Notes: generated by a model from the letters alone, not told the origin. Counted from the first letter of the stretch, positions 50,945-60,651 are shown. The stretch is DNA of 64,000 nucleotides from Prosthecobacter algae (GCF_039542385.1 NZ_BAABIA010000003.1:62001-126000); one strand, 5' to 3'. Program-made: numbers and translations.

Positions 50945-53605
50945 ATGCGCCTCCATTCCATCACCGTCCGCAACTATCGCCGCCACAAAGAGCTGCGGGT
51001 GGATCTGGACCCGGCGCGCACACTCATCGGCGGCCCGAATGAGTCTGGCAAAAGCACGCTGGTGGAGGCTGCTCACCGGGCCTTGTTTTTAAAGGCGAAG
51101 GGCAATAGCAAAGAGCACCGTGAAATGCTCTCCCTCACCCATGGCGGCAAACCTGAAGTGGAGGTGGAGTTTGAAGCCGGAGGCAGCCGCTACACTTTGA
51201 GCAAAAGCTTCAAAGGCACCAGCGGCATCACCCGCCTCATGCAAGCCAGCGGCAAGACGTGGCAAGGAGATGAAGCTGAAGAACAGCTCTCTGCGCTTCT
51301 CAAAACCAGTGGCACGGGACGTAAACTCGCGGAGCAATGGAACCACCTCTGGGTATGGCAGGGCAGCTCTTCAGGAGACCCGCTCGCCCAGGCAAATGCC
51401 GAACGGGAAACTCTCGTGCAGCGCCTCCAGTCCCATGGTGGTGCAGCCGTGATCCAGTCGGCACTGGACACCCGGGTGGCCGAACATTTCGCCAACCTCA
51501 TCAAGGAACTTTTTCAAAATGCGGGCGAGCCCCGGAAGAACTCCGAATATGGCCAGGCCCTTCAGGCCGAGAGCGAAGCCATGGAGGCAGAAGCTCAGGC
51601 GCGGAGCATTCTGCAAAACCTTCAGCACGCGATTGCCCAGTATGAACGAGCCAGTACCCAGATCGCTGAGGCTGACAACGCTCTAAAGCACCAGGAGGCG
51701 GAGCGAGTCGCCCTCGACCAACGCAGCGCCGAAATCACTCGCTTGCGTTTGCTGGAGCAAGACCAGCTCCGCACCGCCAATGAAGCCATCCGGCTCCATG
51801 AATCTCGTCTCAACGCCGAACAAAAAGTATCGGAACTCAGACGCACCTTGGCGAGCCAGCGCGCCAGCCTAGCCCCCCAGAATGAAAAGCTGGGCACCCT
51901 CAAACAAGCCAGTCTTTCCGCACGGCTGGCACTGGATGAGACCGAGGACACTCTCCGTCGCGCTGAGCAAACGCTGCAAGAAGCACGTGCGCAGCATGAT
52001 CTCGCCCAGGCTCAGGCCAGCCTTCAGGAGAAAAACCGACTGCAAGATCGCCTTAAAGCGCGTGCGAAACAAATCCAGGATCTGCTGGAGCAGCGAACTT
52101 CCATTGAACAACAGGCCGAGCGCCTGCCCAAAGTGGATGCGGCCGCGTTGCGCCAGCTTCAAGGGCTGGAACGTGCGCATGACAAAGCCCAGGCGGTGCT
52201 GGCCAGCGTGGCCACGGAGATTGAAGTTCTGTCCTCCCCGCACCCCGTTCAGGCAGGCAAGGAAACACTCATAAACGGGCAGCGCCTCACCCTCACGGAG
52301 GAGACTGAACTGGCCGTGGGCGAAACCCGGCTGCGTATCCGCCCAGGCGGTGGCACCTCCCTCGCCGAGGCCCGCCAGCAGGAACAGGAAACGCTGCACC
52401 AGTTACGCGAAGCGCTTGCCAAACTCGGGATCAAAACACTCGCTGAAGCCAGTGCAGCTCAGGCAGGGCGCGAGCACTTGCAGACCGAGTGGAAGACCGT
52501 GACGGCCGAACTCAAAGGCCTGGACTACGAAAAGCTGGCCGCCGAACTGACCGCTGCCGAACGCGAACTCACCGCCGCAAAAGCCGAGGTGGAGAGACGG
52601 CATGCCACCGGCTCACCAGCCTCTTTGGATCTGGCAGCCACCAAACGAACCCTCGCTGAAACCGAGACACACCAGCAGACCTGCCGCAAGCAGCTTGAGG
52701 CCCAGCAATCCGGCCTCAAAAAGGCTGATGCAGCCCTTTCTCTGCAAGGTGAATCCATGCGGGCGTTGGAGACAGAAATCACCCAGGTGGAGACACGTCT
52801 CTCCATGCTGATCGAGCATGAAGGCGATGACCACACCCGGGCCCAAGCTTTAGCTCAGGCACAGATTCTCAAGACCACGGCTGAGGCCCAGATCACCGAC
52901 ACCCGACAGGCCCTGGCGCAGCATCAGCCGGAACATTTAGAGGCTGACCAAGCTCGCTTTGAGCGGGCATGGAAGCTTCAGAGCGATAAGAAAATGCAGG
53001 CGCATGAGATGCGGATTTCCGCCGCCGCCCTTCTCCGCAGCGATGGCAGCAGCGACCCCGCCGCAGCGCTGGCCCTAGCCGAAGCACGTTTACAGATAGC
53101 GCGGGCGCATCGGGAAGCTGCCGAACGCCATGCGCGCGCCGTCAAACACATCCACGACCTCCTGCTGGAGGAGCAGCAGACCCTGGCAGATCAGTTCACC
53201 CGCCCCTTGGCGGAGCGTGTGACGGGGTACTTGCAGCGTCTGTTCGGCACAGATGTGCAGGTGAATGTTACGCTGCAGGAAAACCAGTTTCAGGGCCTCA
53301 CGCTCAGCCGGGCCAGCCAGGGAGCGTTCTCGTTCGACAGCCTCAGCGAAGGAGCCCGGGAACAGGTGGCAGCGGCCTTCCGTCTGGCCTTGGCAGAAAT
53401 CCTCGCCGAATCTCACGGCGGCTGCCTTCCCGTGGTTTTCGACGATGCTTTCGCCCACTCCGATCCCGAACGCGTGCAGAACCTCCAGCGCATGCTGGAT
53501 CTAGCCGCCACCCGCGGTCTTCAGATCATCCTCCTCACCTGCACCCCGGCTGACTATGCCCAGATGGGGGCGCACGAGGTGCGCCTCGTGCCATCGTTTT
53601 CGTGA
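50945..53605 (+). CDS. Rad50/SMC-like ATPase of the YhaN kind, without a nuclease neighbour
   Basis: 886 residues from ATG 50945 (MRLHSITVRNYRRHKELRVD). The Walker A region GGPNESGKST is at 29-38. Long coiled coils occupy about 180-730 and are rich in Ala, Glu, Gln and Leu. The C-terminal part has the signature FDSLSEGAREQVAAAFRLA and Walker B LPVVFDDAFAHSDPERV. There is no CxxC zinc hook in the middle. This layout matches the YhaN-type bacterial AAA proteins, which usually pair with a YhaO-type metallophosphoesterase; none is found here. DNA repair or structure maintenance is inferred. Confidence 0.87.
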   Translation: MRLHSITVRNYRRHKELRVDLDPARTLIGGPNESGKSTLVEAAHRALFLKAKGNSKEHREMLSLTHGGKPEVEVEFEAGGSRYTLSKSFKGTSGITRLMQASGKTWQGDEAEEQLSALLKTSGTGRKLAEQWNHLWVWQGSSSGDPLAQANAERETLVQRLQSHGGAAVIQSALDTRVAEHFANLIKELFQNAGEPRKNSEYGQALQAESEAMEAEAQARSILQNLQHAIAQYERASTQIAEADNALKHQEAERVALDQRSAEITRLRLLEQDQLRTANEAIRLHESRLNAEQKVSELRRTLASQRASLAPQNEKLGTLKQASLSARLALDETEDTLRRAEQTLQEARAQHDLAQAQASLQEKNRLQDRLKARAKQIQDLLEQRTSIEQQAERLPKVDAAALRQLQGLERAHDKAQAVLASVATEIEVLSSPHPVQAGKETLINGQRLTLTEETELAVGETRLRIRPGGGTSLAEARQQEQETLHQLREALAKLGIKTLAEASAAQAGREHLQTEWKTVTAELKGLDYEKLAAELTAAERELTAAKAEVERRHATGSPASLDLAATKRTLAETETHQQTCRKQLEAQQSGLKKADAALSLQGESMRALETEITQVETRLSMLIEHEGDDHTRAQALAQAQILKTTAEAQITDTRQALAQHQPEHLEADQARFERAWKLQSDKKMQAHEMRISAAALLRSDGSSDPAAALALAEARLQIARAHREAAERHARAVKHIHDLLLEEQQTLADQFTRPLAERVTGYLQRLFGTDVQVNVTLQENQFQGLTLSRASQGAFSFDSLSEGAREQVAAAFRLALAEILAESHGGCLPVVFDDAFAHSDPERVQNLQRMLDLAATRGLQIILLTCTPADYAQMGAHEVRLVPSFS

Positions 53606-53620
53606 CACCTGCCCCACCTC

Positions 53621-54376
53621 ATGCCATCCGTAGTCATGTCTTCGGCTGAGTCCCCTGCCATCACCACCTGCCCCATCCTGCACAGGGATCGCTTCATCGT
53701 GATCGTGAACAAACCCGCCGGTGTTCTCTCCCATCCCAATACCGCCCGCAGCACGGAAAAGGCCGCCTTTGAAGGACGGTATGACCTGGATCAAAAATGC
53801 TTCGACTCCCCCGCCGGAAAAGTCTGGCTGATTCACCGCCTGGACCAGGATACCTCAGGCGTCCTCATGGCGGCGCTGGATGAAAAAACGGCGGAGAAAT
53901 GCCGCGCCCTCTTTGATGAAGACGCCGTGCAGAAACAGTACCTCACCCTGGTGCGTGGAAACCCCGGCCCAGAAGGCACCTGGCTGGACAACCTGACCAC
54001 CATCCGAGAAAAAGGACACGTACGCACCGCAGTCATCAAAGGCAGGTTGCCCAATGCCGAACTGGACTTCCGCACGCTGGCACATCATGCCTCAGAAAAA
54101 GTCTCCCTGCTGGACATCACCCTCATCACCGGCAAAACCCACCAGATCCGAGTACAGGCCTCGTCACGTCAGCATCATTTGTTAGGCGATGACGTGTACG
54201 GCCACTTCGAACTGAACAGGAAGATGAAGAAGGATCTGGGGCTAAAGCGCCTCTTTCTTCATGCGCATCGGCTAACGCTCAAACATCCGGCCAGTGGCCA
54301 GAGATTAAGCGTGGAGGCACCGCTGGCGGAAGACCTTACCAAAGTGCTGAGCCGTCTTGGAATGACCCCCGTTTAG
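53621..54376 (+). CDS. RluA-family RNA pseudouridine synthase
   Basis: 251 residues. The catalytic motif is HRLDQDTSG with Asp75, preceded by FIVIVNKPAGVLSHP and followed by ITLITGKTHQIRVQAS and LFLHAHRLTLKHP; these are the blocks of RluA/RluC/TruC proteins. No S4 domain is present, which fits the RluA/TruC subgroup. It converts a uridine in rRNA or tRNA to pseudouridine; the target is not known. The gene ends in a 4-nt overlap with the convergent PEP-CTERM gene. Confidence 0.92.
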   Translation: MPSVVMSSAESPAITTCPILHRDRFIVIVNKPAGVLSHPNTARSTEKAAFEGRYDLDQKCFDSPAGKVWLIHRLDQDTSGVLMAALDEKTAEKCRALFDEDAVQKQYLTLVRGNPGPEGTWLDNLTTIREKGHVRTAVIKGRLPNAELDFRTLAHHASEKVSLLDITLITGKTHQIRVQASSRQHHLLGDDVYGHFELNRKMKKDLGLKRLFLHAHRLTLKHPASGQRLSVEAPLAEDLTKVLSRLGMTPV

Positions 54377-56454
54377 GCCAGCCCGGCACGACGACGGCGC
54401 AGCAACAGACAAAAGCCCGCACACAGCAGCAACGCCATGCGGCCCGGCTCCGGGACGACCACAATGACGCCGTGGGAAAGAAAGGCGTCCATGTTATAAT
54501 ACAGGCCGGTGGTAGCCGAGTTCAGATCCGGCAGATCAAGATCAAAGGAGGCGTTTTCCAGGTCGCCTCCGGTGCGCAATGTCCCCAGGCTGCCGTAAGT
54601 GAAATTGGTGAGGGTGAGGCTGGACCAGTCCAACAAATCGTATGCGTGGCCATAGGCGGGCAAATAGCCGTCAGCAAAGGCCACCTGTACTGAACCGGCT
54701 TCGCTCAGGTTCAAAGCACCCAGGACATCCAGCCGGTCATTTCGACCCGCCACACGGTTGCCCGCAGTGCCGATGTAGCCTGTATTGATGCCGCTGCCAC
54801 CTTGCAGCGTCAGGGTGTCGCTGGCGTAGCCATTGCCTGCAAGTTCCAGCACACTGCCGGTGGAGGATGCCGTCAGCGTCAGGGCCCCGGTCCTGAGGAC
54901 GCCGATGCCATGGTTCGCCAGTGAGCCATCCCCACCCGGCGACAAACGCCCATTGACTGTCACGGCCCCGGAAAGGGAACCGTTGCCGCCCAAAGTCGCA
55001 CCTGCGGCCACATTCACAGTCCCAGTTCCCGTGGCAGATCCGCTGCCATTTGCCACCAGCAGAGTGCCTGTAGTGATGGTGGTACCACCGGAGTAACTGT
55101 TGCTGCCCGAGAGCACCAGCGTGCCGCTGCCGGTTTTGTTTAACCCTGCCGTCCCTGCCAGTGTGGACTGGACTTCGGAGGCGCCCGTTGTCACCTCAAT
55201 GGCTGGAACTGTGCCTGCCAGCGTGAGGGTGCCGGAGGTGATTAGATAGCCGCTGGTCTGGATCGAGAGATCATTCACGGTCACGGTGCCATTGACCGTC
55301 ACCGTGCCTGCCGTTCCGGCAAAGGCCGCATCATCATAGGGACTGTTGACCCAATAGGTGGGCAGGCCACCGCCGGCTGTGCTGCTCTGCTCGCCCCGCC
55401 AGGATCGATTGGTCTGGGACGATTCCCACACACCACTGCCCCCTGTGGCGGAAGTCGTGTTTCCATCGGCGTCCCAGTAGCCCACAGGCACCTGCATGAC
55501 ACGCACATAGTCCACCTCGAAAGACTGCCCTGCCACCGTCACCGGATCCAGCCGCAGGCGCATGTTTGCCCCGCTGATCCAGGTACTCTCCTTGGAAAAG
55601 TCTAAGGTGTAAACATGGTAGCTTCCATCCTGACTGCCCAGATCCACCCGCTGAGCGCCAACGAACGAGCCATTGTTTGCCCAAAAGAACTCAGCAGAGG
55701 AACCTGTGGCCTTCATCCGGATCTCCACCAGCCCCCACGTAGCCCCATTGAAGCTCGTGCCCTGGTTGAGAACCGCATCTCCAGAACCCGTGCCGGAGAT
55801 CACGCCGCCGGAAACCGTCAGCCCTGTGAGGTTGCTTCCCGTCCACGTGCTGCCGCTGGCACTGGGGCCGTTAAAATCTCCATCGGCATCCCACTCACCC
55901 AGGCCCAGCGTCTGCATTCGGTCGGCCATGAAGTAGTCGAGTTCAAAGGTATAAGGCGTGCCAGCAACGACGCTGTTCACCGGATCAATGCGGTAGCCTG
56001 AACCCGTCGGGTTTGGGTTGGCGGGATCACCACGGGCCTCAAGAAAGGCCGCGGCATTGGCACCTCCATTGAACGACTGGCCACCCACCGCACTGTTTTC
56101 CCAAATCTGGGGTGCCGAACTGCTGCGATAACGCAGCCGTGCCCAGTTAAAGGTAGCGAAGTCAAACGTACCTGCGGGACTGTTCAGGATGATCATGGGA
56201 TCACTGGCCGCCCCCGTGTAAGTGAACGTGCTCACTCCCCCGGCATTCGTTTCAGCCGGGGCCACACCGCCACCATAGTTGACCGGAGCCATACCCGCGC
56301 CGTTGAGGTCGCGCACAATGACCGTGTTGCTGAAGTTCAGGTCCTTAAACACAGCCGGAGCAGCCTCCATACTACCGCTGCAGGCTAGCCCCAGCACCAA
56401 CAACACCCAACCCTGACGATGAAAAAAGAGAGAACCCCAGCTTCGGCAGACCAT
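54373..56454 (-). CDS. PEP-CTERM protein with autotransporter-associated beta-strand repeats
   Basis: 693 residues from ATG 56454, with a signal peptide ending near MEAAPA. Two long beta-rich regions of lectin or CBM type (about 60-340) are followed by autotransporter-associated repeats: GLNKTGSGTLVLSGSNSYSG, GTTITTGTLLVANGSGS and a later LSPGGDG. The end is a PEP-CTERM sorting signal: VPEPGRMALLLCAGFC followed by LLLRRRR. Such proteins are sent to the outer membrane or surface by exosortase. The product is very rich in Gly, Ser and Thr. Function unknown, probably surface. Confidence 0.92.
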   Translation of the reverse strand: MVCRSWGSLFFHRQGWVLLVLGLACSGSMEAAPAVFKDLNFSNTVIVRDLNGAGMAPVNYGGGVAPAETNAGGVSTFTYTGAASDPMIILNSPAGTFDFATFNWARLRYRSSSAPQIWENSAVGGQSFNGGANAAAFLEARGDPANPNPTGSGYRIDPVNSVVAGTPYTFELDYFMADRMQTLGLGEWDADGDFNGPSASGSTWTGSNLTGLTVSGGVISGTGSGDAVLNQGTSFNGATWGLVEIRMKATGSSAEFFWANNGSFVGAQRVDLGSQDGSYHVYTLDFSKESTWISGANMRLRLDPVTVAGQSFEVDYVRVMQVPVGYWDADGNTTSATGGSGVWESSQTNRSWRGEQSSTAGGGLPTYWVNSPYDDAAFAGTAGTVTVNGTVTVNDLSIQTSGYLITSGTLTLAGTVPAIEVTTGASEVQSTLAGTAGLNKTGSGTLVLSGSNSYSGGTTITTGTLLVANGSGSATGTGTVNVAAGATLGGNGSLSGAVTVNGRLSPGGDGSLANHGIGVLRTGALTLTASSTGSVLELAGNGYASDTLTLQGGSGINTGYIGTAGNRVAGRNDRLDVLGALNLSEAGSVQVAFADGYLPAYGHAYDLLDWSSLTLTNFTYGSLGTLRTGGDLENASFDLDLPDLNSATTGLYYNMDAFLSHGVIVVVPEPGRMALLLCAGFCLLLRRRRAGLA

Positions 56455-56529
56455 GATCAAAAGAAACAGAACGCGTGAAAACAAAACATCACCAGCCCTG
56501 GAAGTCTGGCGGCCCAAGCCAATAGAGTA

Positions 56530-57720
56530 TTAGGACAGCTTGCGCTTGAAGTCTTCGTAGCCAAAACGGCGGATCACGCGCACTTCACCCACCGCCGGAT
56601 CATACAGATCAATGTCCGGATGAGGTACACCGTTGAAGGTGCTCGTCTTCACCATCGTGTAGTGGGCCATGTCCGTGAAGACCAGCTTTTGGCCTAACTG
56701 CAAAGGTTCGGCAAAGCTGTACTCATTGATCACGTCTCCAGCCAGGCAGGTCAGGCCCCCCAGGCGGTAATGATGCGGCAACACACCGGGAAGCTCGGCC
56801 CCCAGAATGTGCGGGCGATACGGCATCTCCAGGGTATCCGGCATGTGGGCCGTGGCGGAGGTATCTAGAATGGCGGTCGGAATATCCGTCGGCACGATGT
56901 CCTGCACGCTCGCGATGAGGTAGCCCGTGTTCAGAGCCACGGCCTCGCCGGGTTCCAGATACACTTCTTTGCCCCAGCGCTCGCGGAAGCTGCGGATCAC
57001 GCGCACCAGACGCTCTACATCATACCCGTTGCGGGTGATGTGGTGGCCACCGCCCATGTTCACCCATTTCACCTGGGCCAGCAGCTTGGGAAACCGGCGC
57101 TCGACAGCCGCAAGCGTGCGCTCCAGCACGTCCGAATCTTGCTCGCAAAGAGCATGGAAATGCAGACCTTCCAGGCCGCTGAGATCTTCGTTCTCAATGC
57201 TTTCATCCCGCGTGCCCAGGCGGCAGCTTGGCGAGCACGGATCATACAGGCTCACTTCCACCTCGCTGTGCTCCGGATTCACCCGGATGCCTGGGCTGGG
57301 CGCATGCAGTCCCGCCGCACGGGCCGCATCCAGCATCGGACGGAAACGCCGCCACTGGCCCGGCGAATTAAAGCTGATGTGATGAGCGATGGGAATGATC
57401 TCCCGCATTTCGGCGTCCTTAAAGGCAGGCGCATAAACATGCAGCTCTTTGCGAAATTCTTCGTGACCCAGCAACGCCTCATGAATGCCGCTGGCGCAGC
57501 AGCCATGCAGATACTGGCGTACCAGATCAAAGGTGGAAAACATGGAAAACCCCTTCAGCGCCAGCAGGATGCGAGCACCGGAACGCTGCTGCACATCGGC
57601 CAGCTTTTCCAGGTTTCGTTTCAGCAGGCCCAGGTCCACGACGTAAGCGGGCGTCTCCACACTGGAGACATCAAAGGCTGGAGCAGGCTGCTCAAAAACA
57701 TGCGGAGGGGTTGGGGCCAT
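56530..57720 (-). CDS. nspC: Carboxynorspermidine decarboxylase
   Basis: 396 residues from ATG 57720. It is a PLP enzyme of the alanine racemase/group IV decarboxylase fold with the Schiff-base Lys56 in LLALKGFSMF, the PLP loop VNMGGGHHITR, HALCEQDSD near the active site, and the GEAVALNTGYL strand typical of NspC. It makes norspermidine or spermidine from the carboxy precursor. The preceding enzyme, carboxynorspermidine dehydrogenase, often encoded beside it, is absent here. It is divergent from the SHD1/HExxH gene. Confidence 0.92.
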   Translation of the reverse strand: MAPTPPHVFEQPAPAFDVSSVETPAYVVDLGLLKRNLEKLADVQQRSGARILLALKGFSMFSTFDLVRQYLHGCCASGIHEALLGHEEFRKELHVYAPAFKDAEMREIIPIAHHISFNSPGQWRRFRPMLDAARAAGLHAPSPGIRVNPEHSEVEVSLYDPCSPSCRLGTRDESIENEDLSGLEGLHFHALCEQDSDVLERTLAAVERRFPKLLAQVKWVNMGGGHHITRNGYDVERLVRVIRSFRERWGKEVYLEPGEAVALNTGYLIASVQDIVPTDIPTAILDTSATAHMPDTLEMPYRPHILGAELPGVLPHHYRLGGLTCLAGDVINEYSFAEPLQLGQKLVFTDMAHYTMVKTSTFNGVPHPDIDLYDPAVGEVRVIRRFGYEDFKRKLS

Positions 57721-57819
57721 AGTCGCTGCTTTTTTAGAGAGATGCAGCGCCTGTGCCAGTGATAGTTTGCACACACCGCTTGCACGGAGGCGGCGGCCCA
57801 TGATAAACCGGGATTTGTC

Positions 57820-59112
57820 ATGCAAAAAATCACGTTCTGTCTTTGCCTCGCCACGCTCGGCTGCCTGTCCGCCCAGGTGCAGGCGGCTCCGCGCGCCTGG
57901 ACAGACGACAACGGCCGTAAGGTCGAGGCCGAATTTGCCGGCATGCAGGGAGACAGCGTCCTGCTCCGCCTCTCCGCAGACAAAACCATCCCCTTCCCCC
58001 TGGCACGGCTGAGCGCAGAGGACCAGGCCTTTGTCAAAGCGCAGACCGCCAGCCCAGCGACAACCTCGCCCGCACTACCCGCAGATCCGAAAAGACTGCC
58101 AATCGAGCAACGCACTTGGCCTCAGAACGTCGAGGTGCCCGCACGCTCCGTCGAAATCAGCGTGATCTCCGAAAGCGTGGCCGAACGCAAATACGTCTAT
58201 CAATCAGAGGCATTCGAATTCACCTCCCAGGCCAAACTCGCCGGCAGCGTGATGAAGGAAGTCGCCCGTACTTTCGAGGCCACCCGCTCCCTGGTGGAGG
58301 CCCTGCCCTGGGGCATCGTCTGTCGCCCGCCGGAGGGCATGCCCCGCTTCAAGGCCGCCCTCTTTGAATCCCGCCAGGACTACATTGAGGCTGGCGGGCC
58401 GGAAAATTCCGGCGGCGTTTACAGCACCGGCGACAAGGTCTTCAAAATCCCCTTCCCCAGCCTCGGCATGGAGAAGCGCGGCCAGACCTATTTCAAAAAC
58501 GACAACTACAGCAACGGCACGCTGGTGCATGAGATCACCCACCAACTCATGGATGAGTACCTCGGCTTCCTGCCCACCTGGGTTGTCGAAGGCACGGCGG
58601 AGTACACCGAAATGCTCCCTTATAAATCTGGCACCTTCCGCGCAGACGCCCACAAAAGTGGCATGAAAGAAGATGCCACCGTGTGGGAGAAACAGGAAGG
58701 CTTCCCTCCCGACCTGGGCAAGCTGGAAGAGCACATGAGCATGACCCGAGACCAGTGGCTCGCCGCCTGCAGTTCCCCGGTCAAGATGCGTGAAATGTAC
58801 CACCGTTCCCAGCTCCTGGTCTATTACTTCTGCCACCTGGATGGCGACAAAAAAGGCACCCGTTTCATCCGCTTCATGGAGGCCGTCCACGGCGAAGTCA
58901 CCGCCATGCGTGCCTTCTTTGCCGACCCCCGTGTCAAGCGCATGGATGGCGGCCGCTTCAGCTACCCGCGCGAACTCACGCCACCAGATATGAGCGACAC
59001 CGCCCCGCTAAAGCACCTGCCCATCCTCCTGGATGAACGGCCCTATGCCAAACTGGCCGCCGAGATCATCGCCGGATTCAAGGACATCGGCATCAAGGTG
59101 CGTGTGGAGTAA
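57820..59112 (+). CDS. Exported SHD1-domain protein with a gluzincin-like HExxH site
   Basis: 430 residues with a signal peptide (MQKITFCLCLATLGCLSAQ). An SHD1 domain (RAWTDDNGRKVEAEFAGMQ, then FPLARLSAEDQAFVKA) covers about 25-75. This domain is common in exported proteins of Planctomycetota and Verrucomicrobiota. A later domain has HEITH (237-241) with a downstream VVEGTAEY (Glu257), the third ligand arrangement of M1-like gluzincins. It resembles peptidase MA-like or DUF1570 proteins. The SHD1 plus metalloprotease arrangement suggests periplasmic proteolysis, but no substrate is known. Confidence 0.85.
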   Translation: MQKITFCLCLATLGCLSAQVQAAPRAWTDDNGRKVEAEFAGMQGDSVLLRLSADKTIPFPLARLSAEDQAFVKAQTASPATTSPALPADPKRLPIEQRTWPQNVEVPARSVEISVISESVAERKYVYQSEAFEFTSQAKLAGSVMKEVARTFEATRSLVEALPWGIVCRPPEGMPRFKAALFESRQDYIEAGGPENSGGVYSTGDKVFKIPFPSLGMEKRGQTYFKNDNYSNGTLVHEITHQLMDEYLGFLPTWVVEGTAEYTEMLPYKSGTFRADAHKSGMKEDATVWEKQEGFPPDLGKLEEHMSMTRDQWLAACSSPVKMREMYHRSQLLVYYFCHLDGDKKGTRFIRFMEAVHGEVTAMRAFFADPRVKRMDGGRFSYPRELTPPDMSDTAPLKHLPILLDERPYAKLAAEIIAGFKDIGIKVRVE

Positions 59113-59124
59113 TGCCGCCCTGGT

Positions 59125-59508
59125 TCAATGATGCCCAGGCTTGCGCTTGTGAATGCAGATGGAGTTGCCGTCCGGATCTGAGATCAGCGCCATGTGGCAG
59201 ACCGGAGATTCATAAGGGCCAAAGTAAGGCTCTACCCCCTTGTCTTTCAGCCACTTCAGGGACTCCTCAAAGTCCTCCACCTCCAGGGCCACACCACCGC
59301 CATCCTTGCTCGGTTTCCACATCTCACCGCCAATGGTGATGGCCAGCGTATGCGGCCCAATTTCATACTCCACCCAGGTTGGCTCCTGCCCTTCCTCGGC
59401 AAAGGTCGAGGCCGTTTTCAGATTAAGCACGTTTTCATAAAACGCACGCGCCCGGTCCATGTCCGTGACGCTGTAACCAGTAAAAGCAAATTCGGTGACT
59501 TTAAGCAT
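59125..59508 (-). CDS. VOC (glyoxalase/bleomycin resistance) family protein
   Basis: 127 residues. One VOC domain made of two beta-alpha-beta-beta-beta units, with KVTEFAFTGYSVTDMDRARA at the start, EYEIGPHTLAI in the middle and CHMALISDPDGNSICIHKRK at the end. Typical ligands are a His and Glu pair in such positions. The family covers glyoxalases, ring-cleavage dioxygenases and resistance proteins; here it is a single-domain member with unknown substrate. Confidence 0.9.
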   Translation of the reverse strand: MLKVTEFAFTGYSVTDMDRARAFYENVLNLKTASTFAEEGQEPTWVEYEIGPHTLAITIGGEMWKPSKDGGGVALEVEDFEESLKWLKDKGVEPYFGPYESPVCHMALISDPDGNSICIHKRKPGHH

Positions 59509-59691
59509 AGTGGTAGTGAGGTTAAGGGTGGGGCGGCAATCACCATCTTACAAATCAGGAACGGATCGCCACTCATATCTGCGCGTGAAGAAAATGATTC
59601 ACCCCATTCCTATCCGTCCTTTCACTTCATCCCAGCTAAGAATCTTCGATTCACCTGAGTCTGCCTTGCTCCGCCGAGCATTCAGCAATTC

Positions 59692-60228
59692 CTAGTGAGA
59701 CCGAGGCAGATCATTTGCGACATTGCCTCCCGCTGCCCAAACATACCGCAGTTTGTTGAAGTAAAATGCCGGGCCCTCTTCCTGCTTCAGGCAGCCGTCC
59801 GAGCGAAATCCTACGGCCTCATAAAATTGCCGGGCCGCCATGTTTTCCACCAGCACCCACAGGCTGATCTGCTCAAACCCCAGTTCGCTCGCAGAAGTCC
59901 TCGCCGCAGCCATCAGCTCCCGCCCCAGGCCCCGCCGCCACTTAGCAGGATCCAGGTAAATCGAAGTCACCTCTGCACTGGCACTGTCGGCATCCGCATC
60001 TCGCGATGCCCTGACATGGCAAAACCCGGCCACCACATCATCTCTCATCCCCACCCAAAGAACCTCTTTTTCTTTCCCACAGCATCCCCGCCAAACGGCC
60101 TCCCGCTGCTCCATATTGATCTGTTCCAGATACTCATCCGGCAGAATTCCCCGATAGGCCACCTGCCAAGAGGCCACTTGGATCTCGGCGATTCTTCGAG
60201 CATCCTCAAGGGTGGCGAGACGAATCAT
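59692..60228 (-). CDS. GNAT family N-acetyltransferase
   Basis: 178 residues. Motif A, the acetyl-CoA loop, is WRRGLGRELM (RxxGxG), following the strand VTSIYLDPA. Motif B includes ENMAARQFYEAVGF. It begins IRLATLEDARRIAEIQVASW, the usual GNAT first helix. The C-terminal part after FYFNKLRYVW is an unmatched tail of about 15 residues. Acceptor unknown. Confidence 0.9.
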   Translation of the reverse strand: MIRLATLEDARRIAEIQVASWQVAYRGILPDEYLEQINMEQREAVWRGCCGKEKEVLWVGMRDDVVAGFCHVRASRDADADSASAEVTSIYLDPAKWRRGLGRELMAAARTSASELGFEQISLWVLVENMAARQFYEAVGFRSDGCLKQEEGPAFYFNKLRYVWAAGGNVANDLPRSH

Positions 60229-60294
60229 GGAGGTGAGTTACAGAGTGAAAGGGGAGGATGTAAAGGTGACTTCCAGAAGAGTTAGCGTCGGTTT

Positions 60295-60651
60295 TTATAC
60301 AGCACTCTCGACCATGGCACTCGGTATATACCCACAGTTTGCGCAAAACGAGGCCTCGGGGGTTCTGAAAAGATGACCACACTGTGTGCATTCAGAACCA
60401 TAAATCGAAAGACGATGATGCCAAAGCACATCGGGATTGGTCTCTGTGAAACCAGTGATCTCAAAACATCGTTCACAAGCGTCATGACGAAGGATGTCAA
60501 GTGCCTCCCGCAGTCCCACCCCGGTCTCAGTGCGGTAGGCTTTTATGCACTCAATATCCTTTTTCAACAAAGGCTCCAATTCCTCCCACTCATCATCAGT
60601 GAGCATCGGAACAGGAATTTTACAGCGCCAGCAGAAGTAGGTTTTTGGCAT
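60295..60651 (-). CDS. Hypothetical protein with paired zinc-binding cysteines
   Basis: 118 residues from ATG 60651. CxxC pairs lie at FCWRC near the N-terminus, ACERC in the middle, ECTQCGH and FCANCGY near the C-terminus, so two zinc sites are likely. The middle part is helical and acidic (DDEWEELEPLLKKDIECIKAY). The coding stretch is visibly less GC-rich than its neighbours. I do not recognise a family; similar small zinc-binding proteins appear as singletons in related genomes. Confidence 0.7.
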   Translation of the reverse strand: MPKTYFCWRCKIPVPMLTDDEWEELEPLLKKDIECIKAYRTETGVGLREALDILRHDACERCFEITGFTETNPDVLWHHRLSIYGSECTQCGHLFRTPEASFCANCGYIPSAMVESAV

